Positions 32,275-42,410 of a DNA stretch of 50,000 bases are shown here, one piece after another (the first letter of the stretch is position 1; every line of letters starts with the position of its first letter). The notes beneath the pieces were generated by a model. That model was not told where the DNA came from. It did not search any database and saw only the letters and a list, made by a program, of their open reading frames with translations. A program made the position numbers and the translations under genes. Source of the stretch: Apostichopus japonicus (taxonomy: Eukaryota > Echinodermata > Holothuroidea > Aspidochirotida > Stichopodidae); assembly GCF_037975245.1 (NCBI RefSeq), contig NC_092575.1, positions 27,875,841-27,925,840 of the forward strand. The letters are read 5' to 3'.

Positions 32275-32800
32275 TTGCATTCATGCAGTAACAGTGGAAA
32301 AGGAATGATGTTAGGAAGGTTTATAAAGATCTTTTCACAACTCAACGTACATTATAAAATAGTTGCAAAATGTTTAGCAAATCGATACAACGTGGTTCTC
32401 CAAGACTTGATTAGTCCAGTACAAATATGGTTTAAAAAAAGGAGATTTATAGGTGAGAATATCCGTCTTATCTTAGGCCTCATTGATAACTGCGACAACC
32501 ACTCTACCCCAGGTGCCCTCCTATTGTTAAATTATGAGAAAGCTCCTGACTGGCTTGGTTGGGATTTTATGCTTCAAACGCGCTCTTTCTAAAACTTCGG
32601 ACAAATTTTTATAAAGTGGATCCGAATTCTGTACAGCAACATTTCGTCCTGCGTTTCAGGCAACGGAATTTGAAGAATTATTTCAAGGTTTCTTATGCAA
32701 GGGTGTCCGTTAAGCCCCTATCTATTCATTATATGCACTTAAATCTTCAATGCCTTAGTTATTTCAAACGTCAAAATCGAAGGTATATTGATCTCTAACT
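32275..32800 (+). pseudogene. L1/Tx1-like retrotransposon, reverse transcriptase fragment
   Basis: From about 32340 the frame reads YKIVAKCLANRYNVVLQDLI, then RRFIGENIRLILGLIDN and LLLLNYEKAPDWLGWDFM: fingers and the start of the palm of an L1-type RT. The palm aspartate block is changed (NYEKAPDW). After 32592 it continues in other frames (IKWIRILYSN, QGCPLSPYLF) with stops. About 1 kb expected between endonuclease and RT is absent, so the copy has an internal deletion. Confidence 0.75.
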
Positions 32801-32991
32801 GTTCTATCACAGTTTAATACTTACAGATTCATAGACGCAATTTAAAAACAAGATTAATTGTGCTGTGATCCCAAAGCTACAAAGTGAATTTCCCAACATT
32901 TCGGCCCATGTATACGGTGCACAGTTCTCGGTTAAACGTTTTCAATAACGTGAGAGAATAAGAGCTATTCAAATACGCCTCTAGATATAGG

Positions 32992-33845
32992 TGTGACGCC
33001 CGTCACGTAAACGCCTCCGTACATAGGTGGCATTACTGCTGGTCTAGTTGTCCTGTTAGTGTGTATTGTTTTATTGTTCTCTGGGGGTCTGTTTTATCTA
33101 ATATCTTTTTATATGTAAAGTGAATTGTTGTAGTTTCATATGCTAATTTATACCTTTTGTTTCCGTCTCCCTTTCAGCTGCCCAGCTCTCGTGACAACAG
33201 TCTGGTCCCTCCGTAGCTATGTGGAATGGTCGAGCCACGTTAGTTAGGGCACTTGCCATTTTGGGTTCCAAGAGTGTGTTCGATTTTTTCGTGTTTGCTG
33301 CTACCTAGTGAGGTCCGTTGGTCAGTTCGTTAAGTAAGTTAAATGTTCTTTTATAGTTTAGGCAAGTCCGAGTCCTATTTCTTATAGTATTGTGGGCGTA
33401 TTTCCCCGTTTGTCAGAATCCCTTTAAATTATTACATCCAAATTTACTAAAAGGTTGGGAACACGGCAGATATTATCGCCGCACCCTGCGGGGTTATTCT
33501 TATAGTTGTGGCGCGGGGGTGACCTGAATTCGGGTTGAATTTTCCCCGAGGCAACGCCTACGTATTGTAGATTTAGGACTCGTAATAATACGTTTGGCCA
33601 CGGACTTCCCAGGTACGTATCGTTGTCTATTTAATTTGGTTTTTATAGACACCTGCCCAAGTGGAGAAGGCAAAGGTTTTGTATTAAATGTATTAGAAGC
33701 TTAAAAAGAAATTTATTTGTTCGTGTTTTATTGGTTCAGTGTGTCTTAACTTGTAGTTGCCCACATTCATCCTGACATAGGGTAGCCGACAGCGGCCCTA
33801 TCGAACCCACGGCCGCTCGGCAAGTTAAAACCCTGTTGGGGCGCT
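32992..33845. mobile_element. Possible solo LTR
   Basis: 854 bases starting TGTGACGCCC and ending GGGGCGCT, imperfect inverted ends, flanked on both sides by ATAGG (32987-32991, 33846-33850). No internal gene. A direct 5-base duplication with inverted short termini fits a solo LTR, but the right end is CT instead of the expected CA; if the true end is GCGCTATA the duplication is lost. No second copy in the window to compare. Confidence 0.4.
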
Positions 33846-33850
33846 ATAGG

Positions 33851-35139
33851 AAAGAAAACAAGTATCCTCAAATCTCAACACTTTTTACTTCTTATCTCAC
33901 AGTTTTGACTTTAAGTCAAAATTTTGACTAAGAGTATCTCAAAATTTTGAACCACCGTAGAATTCGAACACCTTTAATAGATTATAATTTCTTTCTTGCT
34001 GTGACCATGCATCAACCCCTCCCCATTCTCAATTCATATCGGGTAGCCCAGTTTTTCGTGACTTTGACGTTGTATCACGTTTCGGAAAATAACCGTTTGC
34101 ACTGATTGCCCCGTGAAACAAGTGCACCTTATTAGGCCAACACCTTAGCACCCCATTCGCCAGAAGGCTCACTGCACATACTTCATCTAAGTTAAACCAC
34201 ACAAATAGGCCTTAAAAATAAACATAAAAAATTTCAAACTTACAATTTTCTGTCACTGCTACAAATATGCAACATAAAACATACGAACGTGTTGTAGGCC
34301 TATCACTCAAACACAGTTTATCCATATTGTGTGTGTAAGATTGACCACGTATCGCGTGCTTGTGGCATAGCCAAATAAGCCATTTTGTACAGAATTCACA
34401 AAATCATGTCGACTGACTGAACTCGCGATCTTAAAGAATTTTACATGTAAAGGATTATAGGAGTTGTAACAAATTATGACCCAATATAGGCAAGTGGTTT
34501 AAAAATGTACACAAGTAGGGGGCAGGGAAATCTGATATTGTGACCCCCTAGCTCAAAAAGTGGAGGATCCCTGCCCCCCAGGGGTGGTGGGTAAGAAATG
34601 CCAGTTAAAATCTCCTATCTGTGCTCGGGGGGGGGGGGGTCTTAAGATGAGTGACAAATTTAGTCAATGGAACGTTTAATTGCAGCACGACACCTTCATC
34701 AACAATATCAGATTAAAACTATATATGCCAACGGTTATAAAAGTCATTCCGCCAGTTTTTTTTTAACATAAAATAATTGAGTACAGGCTAAGCAGCTATC
34801 GCGTGATAGTATGACCCGTTTCATCCCGTGCGACCAATTATCCAGGATATTCCAGAATTTGCGCTCGACAATGGACGATTTTCATCGATAAAACTGGAAA
34901 GACCAGGTTTATAAACCGATAAACTTTGGAATATCTACCGATAATCCAGATTTTTCAACGTATCGATAGAATGCCGCGGTGCAAAGTATGTATTAAATTT
35001 AATCCGGAGATCGACAGCATTGTATACACACATATACATCGATATCAGACGTACGTCCACAAGAAGGGTTTGGGAGGATTGTGGGACAAAAGGTGGGGTA
35101 GGTCAGGCATAAATGATCTTTCTGAAGTTAGTGCAGTGC
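33851..35139. other. Non-coding stretch with small inverted repeats
   Basis: No gene. Palindromic TTTTGACTTTAAGTCAAAA near 33902-33920 and an 11-base perfect inverted pair GGGGGCAGGGA / TCCCTGCCCCC at 34518-34578. A 13-base G run near 34628. Confidence 0.5.
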
Positions 35140-35395
35140 TGCAGAGTGTAATGTATGTATGTATATGCGATCTTCCTGCAAGCAGGAACTCGCGAAAGAA
35201 GCCATGGAGGCTTGTAGACTCGCAAGCTGACCGAAGCCAATCTCTCGGCACACATCCATTTAACGTCCATGTCGGGAAGTTGTTATTGAACAACACCCTT
35301 GCCAGACGATACACATCGCTGTCGGCGGGGAATGGAACCGGGGATCTCATGACTGGGAGACGCCGGCGTTAACCACTAGGCTATACACTCCGCCT
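35140..35395 (-). mobile_element. tRNA-derived SINE with TACA tail
   Basis: On the minus strand it starts near 35395 with GGCGGAGTGTATAGCCTAGT then GGTTAACGCC: TAGCCTAGTGG fits an RNA polymerase III A box. GGTTCCATTCC about 45 bases on fits a B box. The body includes GACATGGACGTTAAATGG and ends in a TACATACATACATTAC tail (about 35145-35160). Structure and tail are typical of an intact-length SINE. I do not call a tRNA gene because the anticodon arm does not form. Confidence 0.75.
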
Positions 35396-35514
35396 GAGTA
35401 ATGAGTAATGAGTATGTATGTATACATTAATCTTATAGTGTTTTGTACCAACGCCCTAATCAGGGCTCTGTGTCCATGTCATCAAAAGTATTTGACCGAA
35501 TAAAAGAAAGTGGA

Positions 35515-35820
35515 CGACTTCACCGACCAGAATGCAAAATGCTTTTAGGTTTCGATGACCTCATGGCATTAGACTTCTGCTTGTTATTAACCAGAACTAG
35601 CTGTTACAATATAAATGGCCCGAACCATCATTTTGATACAATAACACCATTGCATGATAAACACAGGTCAGTCTACTGTTCGTGGCTATTCACACCTCCA
35701 CCAAAAACAATAGGGGTCTTGTACTCAATGTTATGAATCCACACACCAAGTATTAGAGGTATCTACGATTCCCATCGGTAGATAACATGTAACAGGACTT
35801 TCAGAGTTTTATATCTGGTG
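35515..35820 (+). repeat. Dispersed repeat shared with the foldback element, plus one ~115-base unit
   Basis: 35530-35715 matches the reverse complement of about 49500-49690: GCAAAATGC, GGTTTCGATGAC, AGAACTAGCTGTTAC, ATGGCCCGAACCA, AACACAGGTCAGTCTACTG and CCAAAAACAATAGGG in the same order. From 35690 it runs into one unit of the ~115-base repeat, into which the Gmr1-like element inserted at 35825. Confidence 0.75.
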
Positions 35821-35848
35821 ACCTCTGTGATGGTTAAAATGACACTAA

Positions 35849-37054
35849 TGAAGAAAAATAAACCAAGGAAACCTCTAAAAGTGGTAGAGGCGGATCAATT
35901 TAATGTGGGTCCAAGTATTTTGCAGGAAAAACAAGAAAACGACCCTATGCTAGAAAAAAAGTAGGAAATTAGCGGATACAGGGAAACACAAATCGGGAAA
36001 GAAGGGTAAAACAGTTGAGTATTTTAAAGTAGATGACATTTTGTATAGGAGGTTCAAAGACGAATTTGGGGAGAGTTTGCAGCAAGTGGTGGTACCTCAT
36101 AAACTTAGGAATCAAGTACTAAAAACAGCTCACGAATCCATACTAGGGGGACACCAGGGTTCTAAACGAACACTGGATAAAATATTAAGTAACTTCTATT
36201 GGCCGGGTATTGGAGCACATGTTAGACGGTATTGCCAATCTTGTGATATCTGTCAAAGGACCATATCAAAAGGAAGAATAACCAAAGTCCCACTAGGTGA
36301 TATGCCTTTAATTAACAACCCATTCGAGCGTGTAGCTATCGACTTAGTAGGACCAATTAAACCAGTGACTGATAGGGGACATAGGTACATCCTTGTACTC
36401 ATGGATTATGCAACCGGGTGTCCGGAAGCGACCCCTCTTAAGTCCATTGACACTGAAGCAGTAGCGGAAGAACTGTTAACAATGTACAGTAGGTTAGGGA
36501 TTGCTCGAGAGGTATTAACAGATCGTGGCAGTCAGTTCACCTCTGGGGTAATGCGGGAGGTTAATCGGTTGTCATCAATTCGTCCCTTAACTACAACCCC
36601 ATACCACGCAATGTGTAATGGCCTGGTAGAGCGTTATAATGAAACACTCAAAAATATGATAAGAAAAATGTGCGAAGAATGTCCAAAAGACTGGGATAGA
36701 TATATCAACCCACTGCTATTTGCCTATCGTGAAACTACTCATCCCGGTACAGGGTTTTCTCCTTTTGAAATGTTATTTGGGCGGGCTGTTAGGGGGCCTA
36801 TGGCCATACTAAAAGAATTGTGGACGGGGAAGTGTGAGGACATCGAAATTAAGACCACTTACAAGTATGTTATGGACTTACAGCAAAAGCTAGAGAAAAC
36901 GTGTGAACTAGCTAAACAGGAAATCAAGAAAGCAAAGTTCAGAAATAAAATCCAATACAATAAAACCGCTAGGAATAGGGAGTTTAAAGTAGGGGATGAG
37001 GTATTGCTCTTATTACCAACGGACACAAATAAAACTGCAATGGAAGGGATATAA
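35849..37054 (+). pseudogene. Gmr1-like pol: integrase
   Basis: A short segment from ATG 35849 to TAG 35951 and then an open frame 35954-37054 encode the pre-integrase linker and the integrase, with one frame break near 35950. The zinc-binding module HESILGGHQG...CQSCDICQR gives the H-x-H/C-x2-C set; the core has DLVGPI (first Asp), LTDRGSQFTS (second Asp) and VERYNETLKN (Glu), all three catalytic residues kept. The core ends near FAYRETTHPGTGFSPFEMLF. Another break near 37035-37054 moves the C-terminal DNA-binding module into the next frame. In live elements it inserts the cDNA into host chromosomes. Confidence 0.85.
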
Positions 37055-37922
37055 GATTAGGGAGAAACTAAACCGCATGAACTACCGGGTAGATTTAGGG
37101 AATAGAGTGCAAACATTTCATGCAAACCTCCTTAAGAGATATTATCGGAGAAATGAGGACATCAAACCACTACAAAAGAGCAAAACAAATGAGACATTTG
37201 AGGTTGTAACACTAGCATTGTTACCGATAGAAGCTAAAGATGAGTCAATAGGTGAACCCAAGGGCAATGAAATATTGCATTTACCACCTGTAGTACCAAA
37301 TGAGGGCATAGCGGATGTTAACATTACTGTGCAACTAGATTGGGAAACAACAGGACAAATTAAACGGATCCTAAGTAATTTCAAAGATGTGTTTACGGAC
37401 ATACCGGGTAAAACTACGTTAGGAAAACATGTGATACAAGTCATCGATGAAACCCCAATACGGTGTAAACCATACTCGACCCCTCATGCTCTTCGAGAGG
37501 AAATGGAGAAGGATATACAAAGTATGATAGATATGGGAATAGTGACTAGGGGTGATGGAGAGTACGCATTTCCGTTAGTAGCGTTGCGAAAACCAGATGG
37601 AACATCAAGGCACTGTGCAGACCTAAGAAAACTTAATCAGGTGACAAAAGTTGATGCCGAACCCATCCCTGATCAAGAGGAGATATTCGCCAAACTCTCT
37701 AAAGATCTCTATTTCTCTCAAATCAATCTTTCTAAAGGCTACTGGCAGGTCCCAATGGATGATAAATCCAAAAAGTATGTTTCATTTATAACACATGGGG
37801 GACTTTACCAATTCGAAACTATGCCTTTTGGCTTAGTTAATGCTGCGGCAACATTTAGCCGAATTATGAGGAAATTACTCCAAGGCTTAAGTGGAGTCCA
37901 CAGCTACATGGGAAGAATATAA
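36996..37922 (+). pseudogene. Gmr1-like pol: integrase C-terminus joined to reverse transcriptase
   Basis: One continuous frame. It starts with the end of the integrase (QWKGYKIREKLNRMNYRVDL and FHANLLKRYYRR, a GPY/F-like module), goes through a ~90-residue linker (KDESIGEP...), and enters RT with LSNFKDVFTDIPGKT, RCKPYSTPHALREEM, FPLVALRKPDGTSRHCADLR (fingers), then FSQINLSKGYWQVPMDD and FETMPFGLVNAAATFSRIMR. The Asp of the first palm motif is Asn here (INLSKGYW). The frame ends at VHSYMGRI: the Asp pair of the YxDD motif that should follow VHSY is absent. This in-frame integrase-to-RT junction is the direct proof of the unusual order. Confidence 0.85.
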
Positions 37923-38662
37923 GAGAAAATTATTGGAAGTATTCAAACGCTTACGGAAAGCAAACCTAACTGCAAAACCCACCAAATGTTTCATAGGTTA
38001 TGATGAGATTGAATTTCTGGGCCACCTAATTGGCAGAGGACTTGTTAAACCAAAGCCAGATAAGATAGAGGCTGTGATACGAGCACTCAGGCCCAAAACC
38101 AAAAAGGAGTTACGATCTTTTTTAGGAATTACAGAAGGTTCATACCCGATTTTGCGACGATTGCATGTCCTTTGACCGACTGTACAAAGAAGGGAGCACC
38201 TAATAAAATTATATGGGGGAAAGCCAAGAAAGATCTTTTGGAACATTAACAGGTTCTCTAATTAAATCCCCAATATTACACTTGCCTAACTTGGAAAAAA
38301 ATATTTATACTCCGGAGCGATGCATCAGATATTGGAATTGGGTCAGTGTTATTGCAAGTAGAAGAAACATTCCCTTAGCATTTGCCAGTAAGAAATTAAA
38401 TAAAGCACAAAAGGGCTATTCGGTAACAGAAAAGGAGTGCCTGGCTATAGTGTGGGCCGTTCAAAAATTTGAACCATACCTTTTTGGTAGAGAACTCATA
38501 ATTCAGACTGATCACCAACCACTCGCTTGTCTCAAAATCGCAAATGGAAGAATCCTTGGGTGGGCACTTGTTCTACAGCCATATAGGTACAAAATAGAAG
38601 TCATTAGAGGAAAGGATAATGTAAGGGTGGATTATATGAGTCGTATACTGATAATGAGTTAA
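37891..38662 (+). pseudogene. Gmr1-like pol: RT connection and RNase H
   Basis: Resumes in another frame with TWEEYKRKLLEVFKRLRKAN and IEFLGHLIGRGLVKPKPDKI (RT thumb), then KKELRSFLGIT. A break near 38135 and further shifts near 38290-38360 scatter the RNase H over frames: LRSDASDIGIGSVLLQVEE carries the first catalytic Asp in a minor frame, YSVTEKECLAIVWAVQKF the Glu, and IIQTDHQPLACL the third Asp; the end is GKDNVRVDYMSRI. All RNase H acids are still recognisable although no single frame holds them. Followed by 230 non-coding bases and the 3' LTR, so RNase H is the last domain. Confidence 0.8.
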
Positions 38663-38882
38663 GGAAAGGTTAAGTTGCAAGAAAAGTAAAGGAAAACGTT
38701 TGTTGCAAATTGACGATGTGACGTATCATTATTTGTTGGATAGAAAAGAAATGGTATAGTGAAATGTGTAAATAGGAAGGGAAAAAAAGGTGATGTTTCG
38801 TTGATGGAAGTGAGACTTCCTAATTTAACAAAAGTAATTTTATTAATTTAGTATAAACAAAAATTTAAACATTTTTCTTGTT

Positions 38883-38896
38883 AAGAGGAGAGGTGT
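38883..38896 (+). promoter_or_regulatory. Polypurine tract
   Basis: AAGAGGAGAGGTGT immediately before the LTR start: the expected plus-strand primer of reverse transcription. Confidence 0.75.
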
Positions 38897-40268
38897 TGTG
38901 ATGGTTAAAGTGACACGTATAGGGTTATTTCCATTGATCATAATTAGCATAATATGCAAGGTGTTTGTATAGTGTATCCAACAGTAAATGCTAAATCGTA
39001 TTGTTACGGAGCGAGGCGCGCTAAATAAAAACAAAAGGTCTCTTACAAAGGATGAATATTTGAAACACGTGCCCCTAATTGCAAGCATAGCTTTCAGGTG
39101 GAATGGGCAAATGGAATGGGACACGAGGTTTAGAAACTTTACTTCCCTCTGAGCATCTAGGCAGAGCAGACGGCGGTTTTAGACGATAGTAAATAGGGCG
39201 TCGATCACAGTATATATGTCGTGGAGACAGGCCTAGGGTATATATTACCGGGAGAGGCACATTGTCTGGGTAGATGGTATACTTGTATTGATATCCGATT
39301 GAGAGTACCCTTCACCGACCAAATGGAGGCACCTGCCACATGCCGTGACTCAGAGGCTGTCTAAACCTTTTCACGTAAGTGGGAATTTGTTTTAATTGAT
39401 TGACTAAGGAACATATATTAATATATATTAATTTGGTAGTTTGTAGCTAATATTAAATGTCCTAATATTAGAAGTGTGTTTATAAGTAGTGTAGTATAGC
39501 TCAATGGTAAATGGGAATAACTCATATGTGGATTGAATTATACTTAAAACTATAGTATATGACTGAGGGTTAATTTGAAATGCATTGTTTGAATATTAAT
39601 TGCCGGAGAGACAAATCCGTTTTCGATTTGAAGGGTTGGGAATTAGCTATATGATAATAATGTTAATTTAAGGGATAGTCCACTTTTATTACTGTATAAC
39701 GATAATGTTGTCCTATTTAGAGCAGCTAGGGGGATTGATTACATAAGGTTAACTATTCATTTTTACTGACAAGAGAAAACATCATTGAATCTATTTATTA
39801 CAGTCTACCATTTCCTGGGAGACGAAACTCAGTGCTCCGTTTTGTTCAATAGCCTGTTTAATTTAGAGAGGAGCCACGAGACGGAAGATCCGTGCGTAGC
39901 AGCCAACGTTGAGGCCCTCCCTCCGTTTGTAGTGTGTATTAGACGATAACATCATCTATATGGTTATACACGAAGAAAACGTTATTTAAAAGAGATATTG
40001 AATAACGCCAAATTAGTTAACAAGGGAATTGTCGTGGAAAAACAACCCGACTTCGGTAGTTAAAAGGAACATTTTCTGTTGATTAAAAGAAGGGCACCAA
40101 TAAATGATAAGATTGTGTTATGTAAAAGACAGTTATAATGTAGCAAAGCAGCTTATGTGTTTATTGTAGCGTACAATAATAAAGTTTAGTTATTTTTTAG
40201 CATACTGCTACATTTCATTTTTGAAAGATCCCGAGTGGGAATTTATTATTTGAATTTATCACGTCACA
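38897..40268 (+). repeat. 3' LTR of the Gmr1-like element
   Basis: 1372 bases beginning TGTGATGG and ending CGTCACA, with TGTGA/TCACA inverted ends and TG...CA boundaries. AATAAAG near 40180 is a fitting poly(A) signal, about 85 bases from the end. A possible donor CACGTAAGT lies at about 39374. Long A+T-rich body; one TATATAT stretch near 39210 could serve as promoter. The 5' LTR is deleted, so age cannot be estimated from LTR divergence. Confidence 0.85.
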
Positions 40269-40415
40269 ACCTCAATGAGATTTGACCTCACAAGCAACAG
40301 GATTCTCGTACTCAATATGGCAAATCCATATACCATGTATGAAAAGTATCCATGATTTCTACCATGAGAAATCATGCTTTCAAGGTTTTCTCCAGCCTCG
40401 ACAATTTTTTTTTTA
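40269..40415. repeat. ~115-base repeat unit interrupted by the Gmr1-like element
   Basis: Continues the unit from 35690-35820: ACCTC, TTTGACCTCACAAGC, TCTCGTACTCAATATGG, ATACCATGTATGA, CAAGGTTTTC. The insertion split a pre-existing tandem repeat. Confidence 0.65.
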
Positions 40416-40799
40416 CAAGTACTCGCTATTTGGCGACCGTGACTAAAAATCCATTCGACCAATTTTACTCGCCACTAGGCCTATGATTGTTGTTCAAGTC
40501 TCCATGGTACGGATCTGCGACATCAATACTTCTTCTGAACAAAGGTTAAACACTAAGGCAGATACATGGTGCTACGTAATTGCGCATTGGAAAATTACGT
40601 TTCTGTGCAGAACGAAATTTAAACTTTTTTCCACCAAAAGTAAGAGTTGTACGAAGTTAAACATGTCGCAGTTTCATATATATGCAACTATGCGTACGGT
40701 AGTGTCTCAAACAATTAAAAATAAAACATCTGCAAAATACCTACGAAGATAGCGAGGCTCCTGTTATATTAAGGCACCTCTTTAGTACTAGGCATATAG

Positions 40800-41170
40800 C
40801 TTTCTAGTCACTTCGCCCAACTGCCATTTCGCCCAACCAGCCTGGTCATTTCGCCCAACCGTGTTGGTCATTTCGCCCAACCGTGTTGGTCATTTCGCCC
40901 AACCTTATTTTTACTAATATTCAGTCAGAATAATATTACTTTTTCTATTCCACCAGTTTAATTTGATTGTAATCGGGTCTGAGTGTTTTTGTCTTCAGTT
41001 TTTCCCCTCTCTTCATAGGGTCCTTGATGGGGACTTAAGTGTCCCTCCTGATCCTTTTTTCTACTAAACTAAACTATATAAAACCCGTCCGTAATATTTA
41101 TCAATGTAACCACATATGTAATCACATATGTAGGCCTAATCAATTTAACCACGACTTCAAGTTTCCTTAA
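40800..41170 (+). repeat. Segmental duplication, copy A, with 21-base CATTTCGCCCAACC repeats
   Basis: Starts CTTTCTAGTCACTTCGCCCA; four to five 21-base units of GGTCATTTCGCCCAACC type to 40903; then TATTCAGTCAGAATAATATT; later AACCACATATGTAATCACAT and 'aaccacgacttcaagtttcctta'. All appear in the same order in copy B (41476-41935). Confidence 0.85.
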
Positions 41171-41475
41171 TACTCGGTTCGTATCCCGTAACGTTAACAA
41201 TTCCCGAACGTTTACTTTCAAACCTAACCCCTAATACACTGATCCATCCTCAAGATTCCTTATTCGGTTCGTATCCTGTAACGTTATAAATTCCCGATCG
41301 TTTCCTTACTAAAGTTATACAAAGTAAAAATCACTTCAATTTTTCTTAATATTTCTTAATATTCGAACGTTTACTATCAAACCTAACCCTAACACACTGA
41401 TCCATCCTAAAGTTTCCTTACTATTCGGTTCGTATCCTGTAACGTTAACAATTCCCGAACGTTTCCTTTTGAAGG
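41165..41475 (+). repeat. Three units of a ~100-130-base repeat between the duplications
   Basis: CGGTTCGTATCC(C/T)GTAACG, AATTCCCGA(A/T)CGTTT and CAAACCTAACCC(T)AA recur near 41175, 41270 and 41425. Confidence 0.75.
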
Positions 41476-41935
41476 CTTTCTAGTCACTTCGCCCAACAAC
41501 TATTTCGCCCAACTGCCATTTCGCCCAACCAGCCTGGTCATTTCGCCCAACCAGCCTGGTCATTTCGCCCAACCAGCATGGGCATTTCGCCCAACCATCA
41601 TAGTCATTTCGCCCAACCAGCATGGTCATTTCGCCCAACCGTGTTGGTTATTTCGCCCAACCTTATTTTTACTATATATTCAGTCAGAATAATATTACTT
41701 TTTCTGTTCCACTAGTTCAATTTGATTGATTTTGGGTTAGGTTAGTTCGTAATAGGTAAATAAAAAAGTGAGGTTCGCTCGATATCGATCGGAGTCTGAG
41801 TAGTTATTTCGGGTATAATGGGAGGATTACACTACTTTAGACGTTTACGCATGACCACTTTATCAATGTAACCACATATGTAATCACATATGTAATCAAT
41901 TTAACCACGACTTTAAGTTTCCTTAAAGAGGCGTG
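41476..41935 (+). repeat. Segmental duplication, copy B
   Basis: Same landmarks as copy A but with eight to nine 21-base units (41482-41662) and a different central segment (41735-41865). About 680 bases from copy A, so the pair is a local tandem duplication that later diverged in repeat number. Confidence 0.85.
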
Positions 41936-42184
41936 GTCGTGACGTAGTGGTTTTTAGAATATTCCTTCTGGACGTCAGAGTTCTGTACAGTACATTTCTC
42001 TGACGTCACGAGGGTTACGTCACTCAGTACTTTTACGAATGATCACCGCGACGCGACGGACATCAGCAACTTTCGCCTGTGCGCAGTCTGCTACAGTTGT
42101 ACGTAGGGAAAGTCCAGTACTCAATGCAGCGAGTGACCGTTTATTGACAATAAGGCTACTGTAAATTAGTTTTGTTCACGAAGT
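41936..42184 (+). promoter_or_regulatory. Putative promoter with a cluster of CRE-like sites
   Basis: A perfect CRE TGACGTCA at 42001-42008, plus GACGTCAG (41971), TTACGTCAC (42015) and GTGACGTAG (41938) within 90 bases, in DNA that is richer in CpG than its surroundings (ACCGCGACGCGACGGAC near 42045). Directly precedes the ATG at 42185. CREB/ATF binding is an inference from the motif. Confidence 0.55.
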
Positions 42185-42410
42185 ATGGAACATCCTAGAA
42201 AGCGGAAATTAAACGAACGGAGGTCCACATCGGTTCTTCTTTCCGACGCCTTCGATGAGTGGGTCCGACAGAAAAAAGGTTTCGAGACGAAACGAGGCGA
42301 ATTTAAAGAAAGTCGAGGGATAAGTGACAAAGACTTTACGGTTTGCTCAACACATTGCGGCTTTGCCAAACACCTTGATTGTCATCTCACTGCATGTCGT
42401 TTTTGCTGGT
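42185..42410 (+). CDS. Putative first exon of an unidentified gene
   Basis: ATG in good context (AGTATGG), with an in-frame TAG about 18 bases upstream, so it is the first possible start. Encodes MEHPRKRKLNERRSTSVLLS, then DAFDEWVRQKKGFETKRGEF and a C-terminal Cys/His-rich piece (CSTHCGFAKHLDCHLTACRFC). A consensus donor G|GTAAGTGCG follows at about 42410, so the frame most likely continues in a later exon instead of ending at the TAA next to the donor. The basic N-terminus suggests a nuclear protein; spacing of the Cys/His residues could make a zinc-binding fold but matches no family I can name. No second exon was recognised in the remaining 7.6 kb. Confidence 0.5.

Larger units (their letters stand above)
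35826..40268 (+). mobile_element. Gmr1-like Ty3/gypsy retrotransposon, 5'-deleted
   Basis: Bounded by ACCTC on both sides (35821-35825, 40269-40273), a 5-base integrase duplication. The left end keeps only the first ~20 LTR bases (TGTGATGGTTAAAATGACAC, one mismatch to the 3' LTR start) and then jumps into pol, so the rest of the 5' LTR, primer site, gag and protease are gone. Pol order is integrase, then RT, then RNase H, directly followed by a purine tract and the 3' LTR. That order is the defining trait of Gmr1-like elements. Several frame breaks and a lost RT active site make it non-functional. Confidence 0.85.

Noticed and set aside
35330-35395. tRNA gene
   Set aside because: A and B boxes are present but no cloverleaf forms; body and TACA tail show it is a SINE.
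40807-41662. CRISPR-like regular repeats
   Set aside because: Units are contiguous 21-mers without unique spacers, in clearly eukaryotic DNA.
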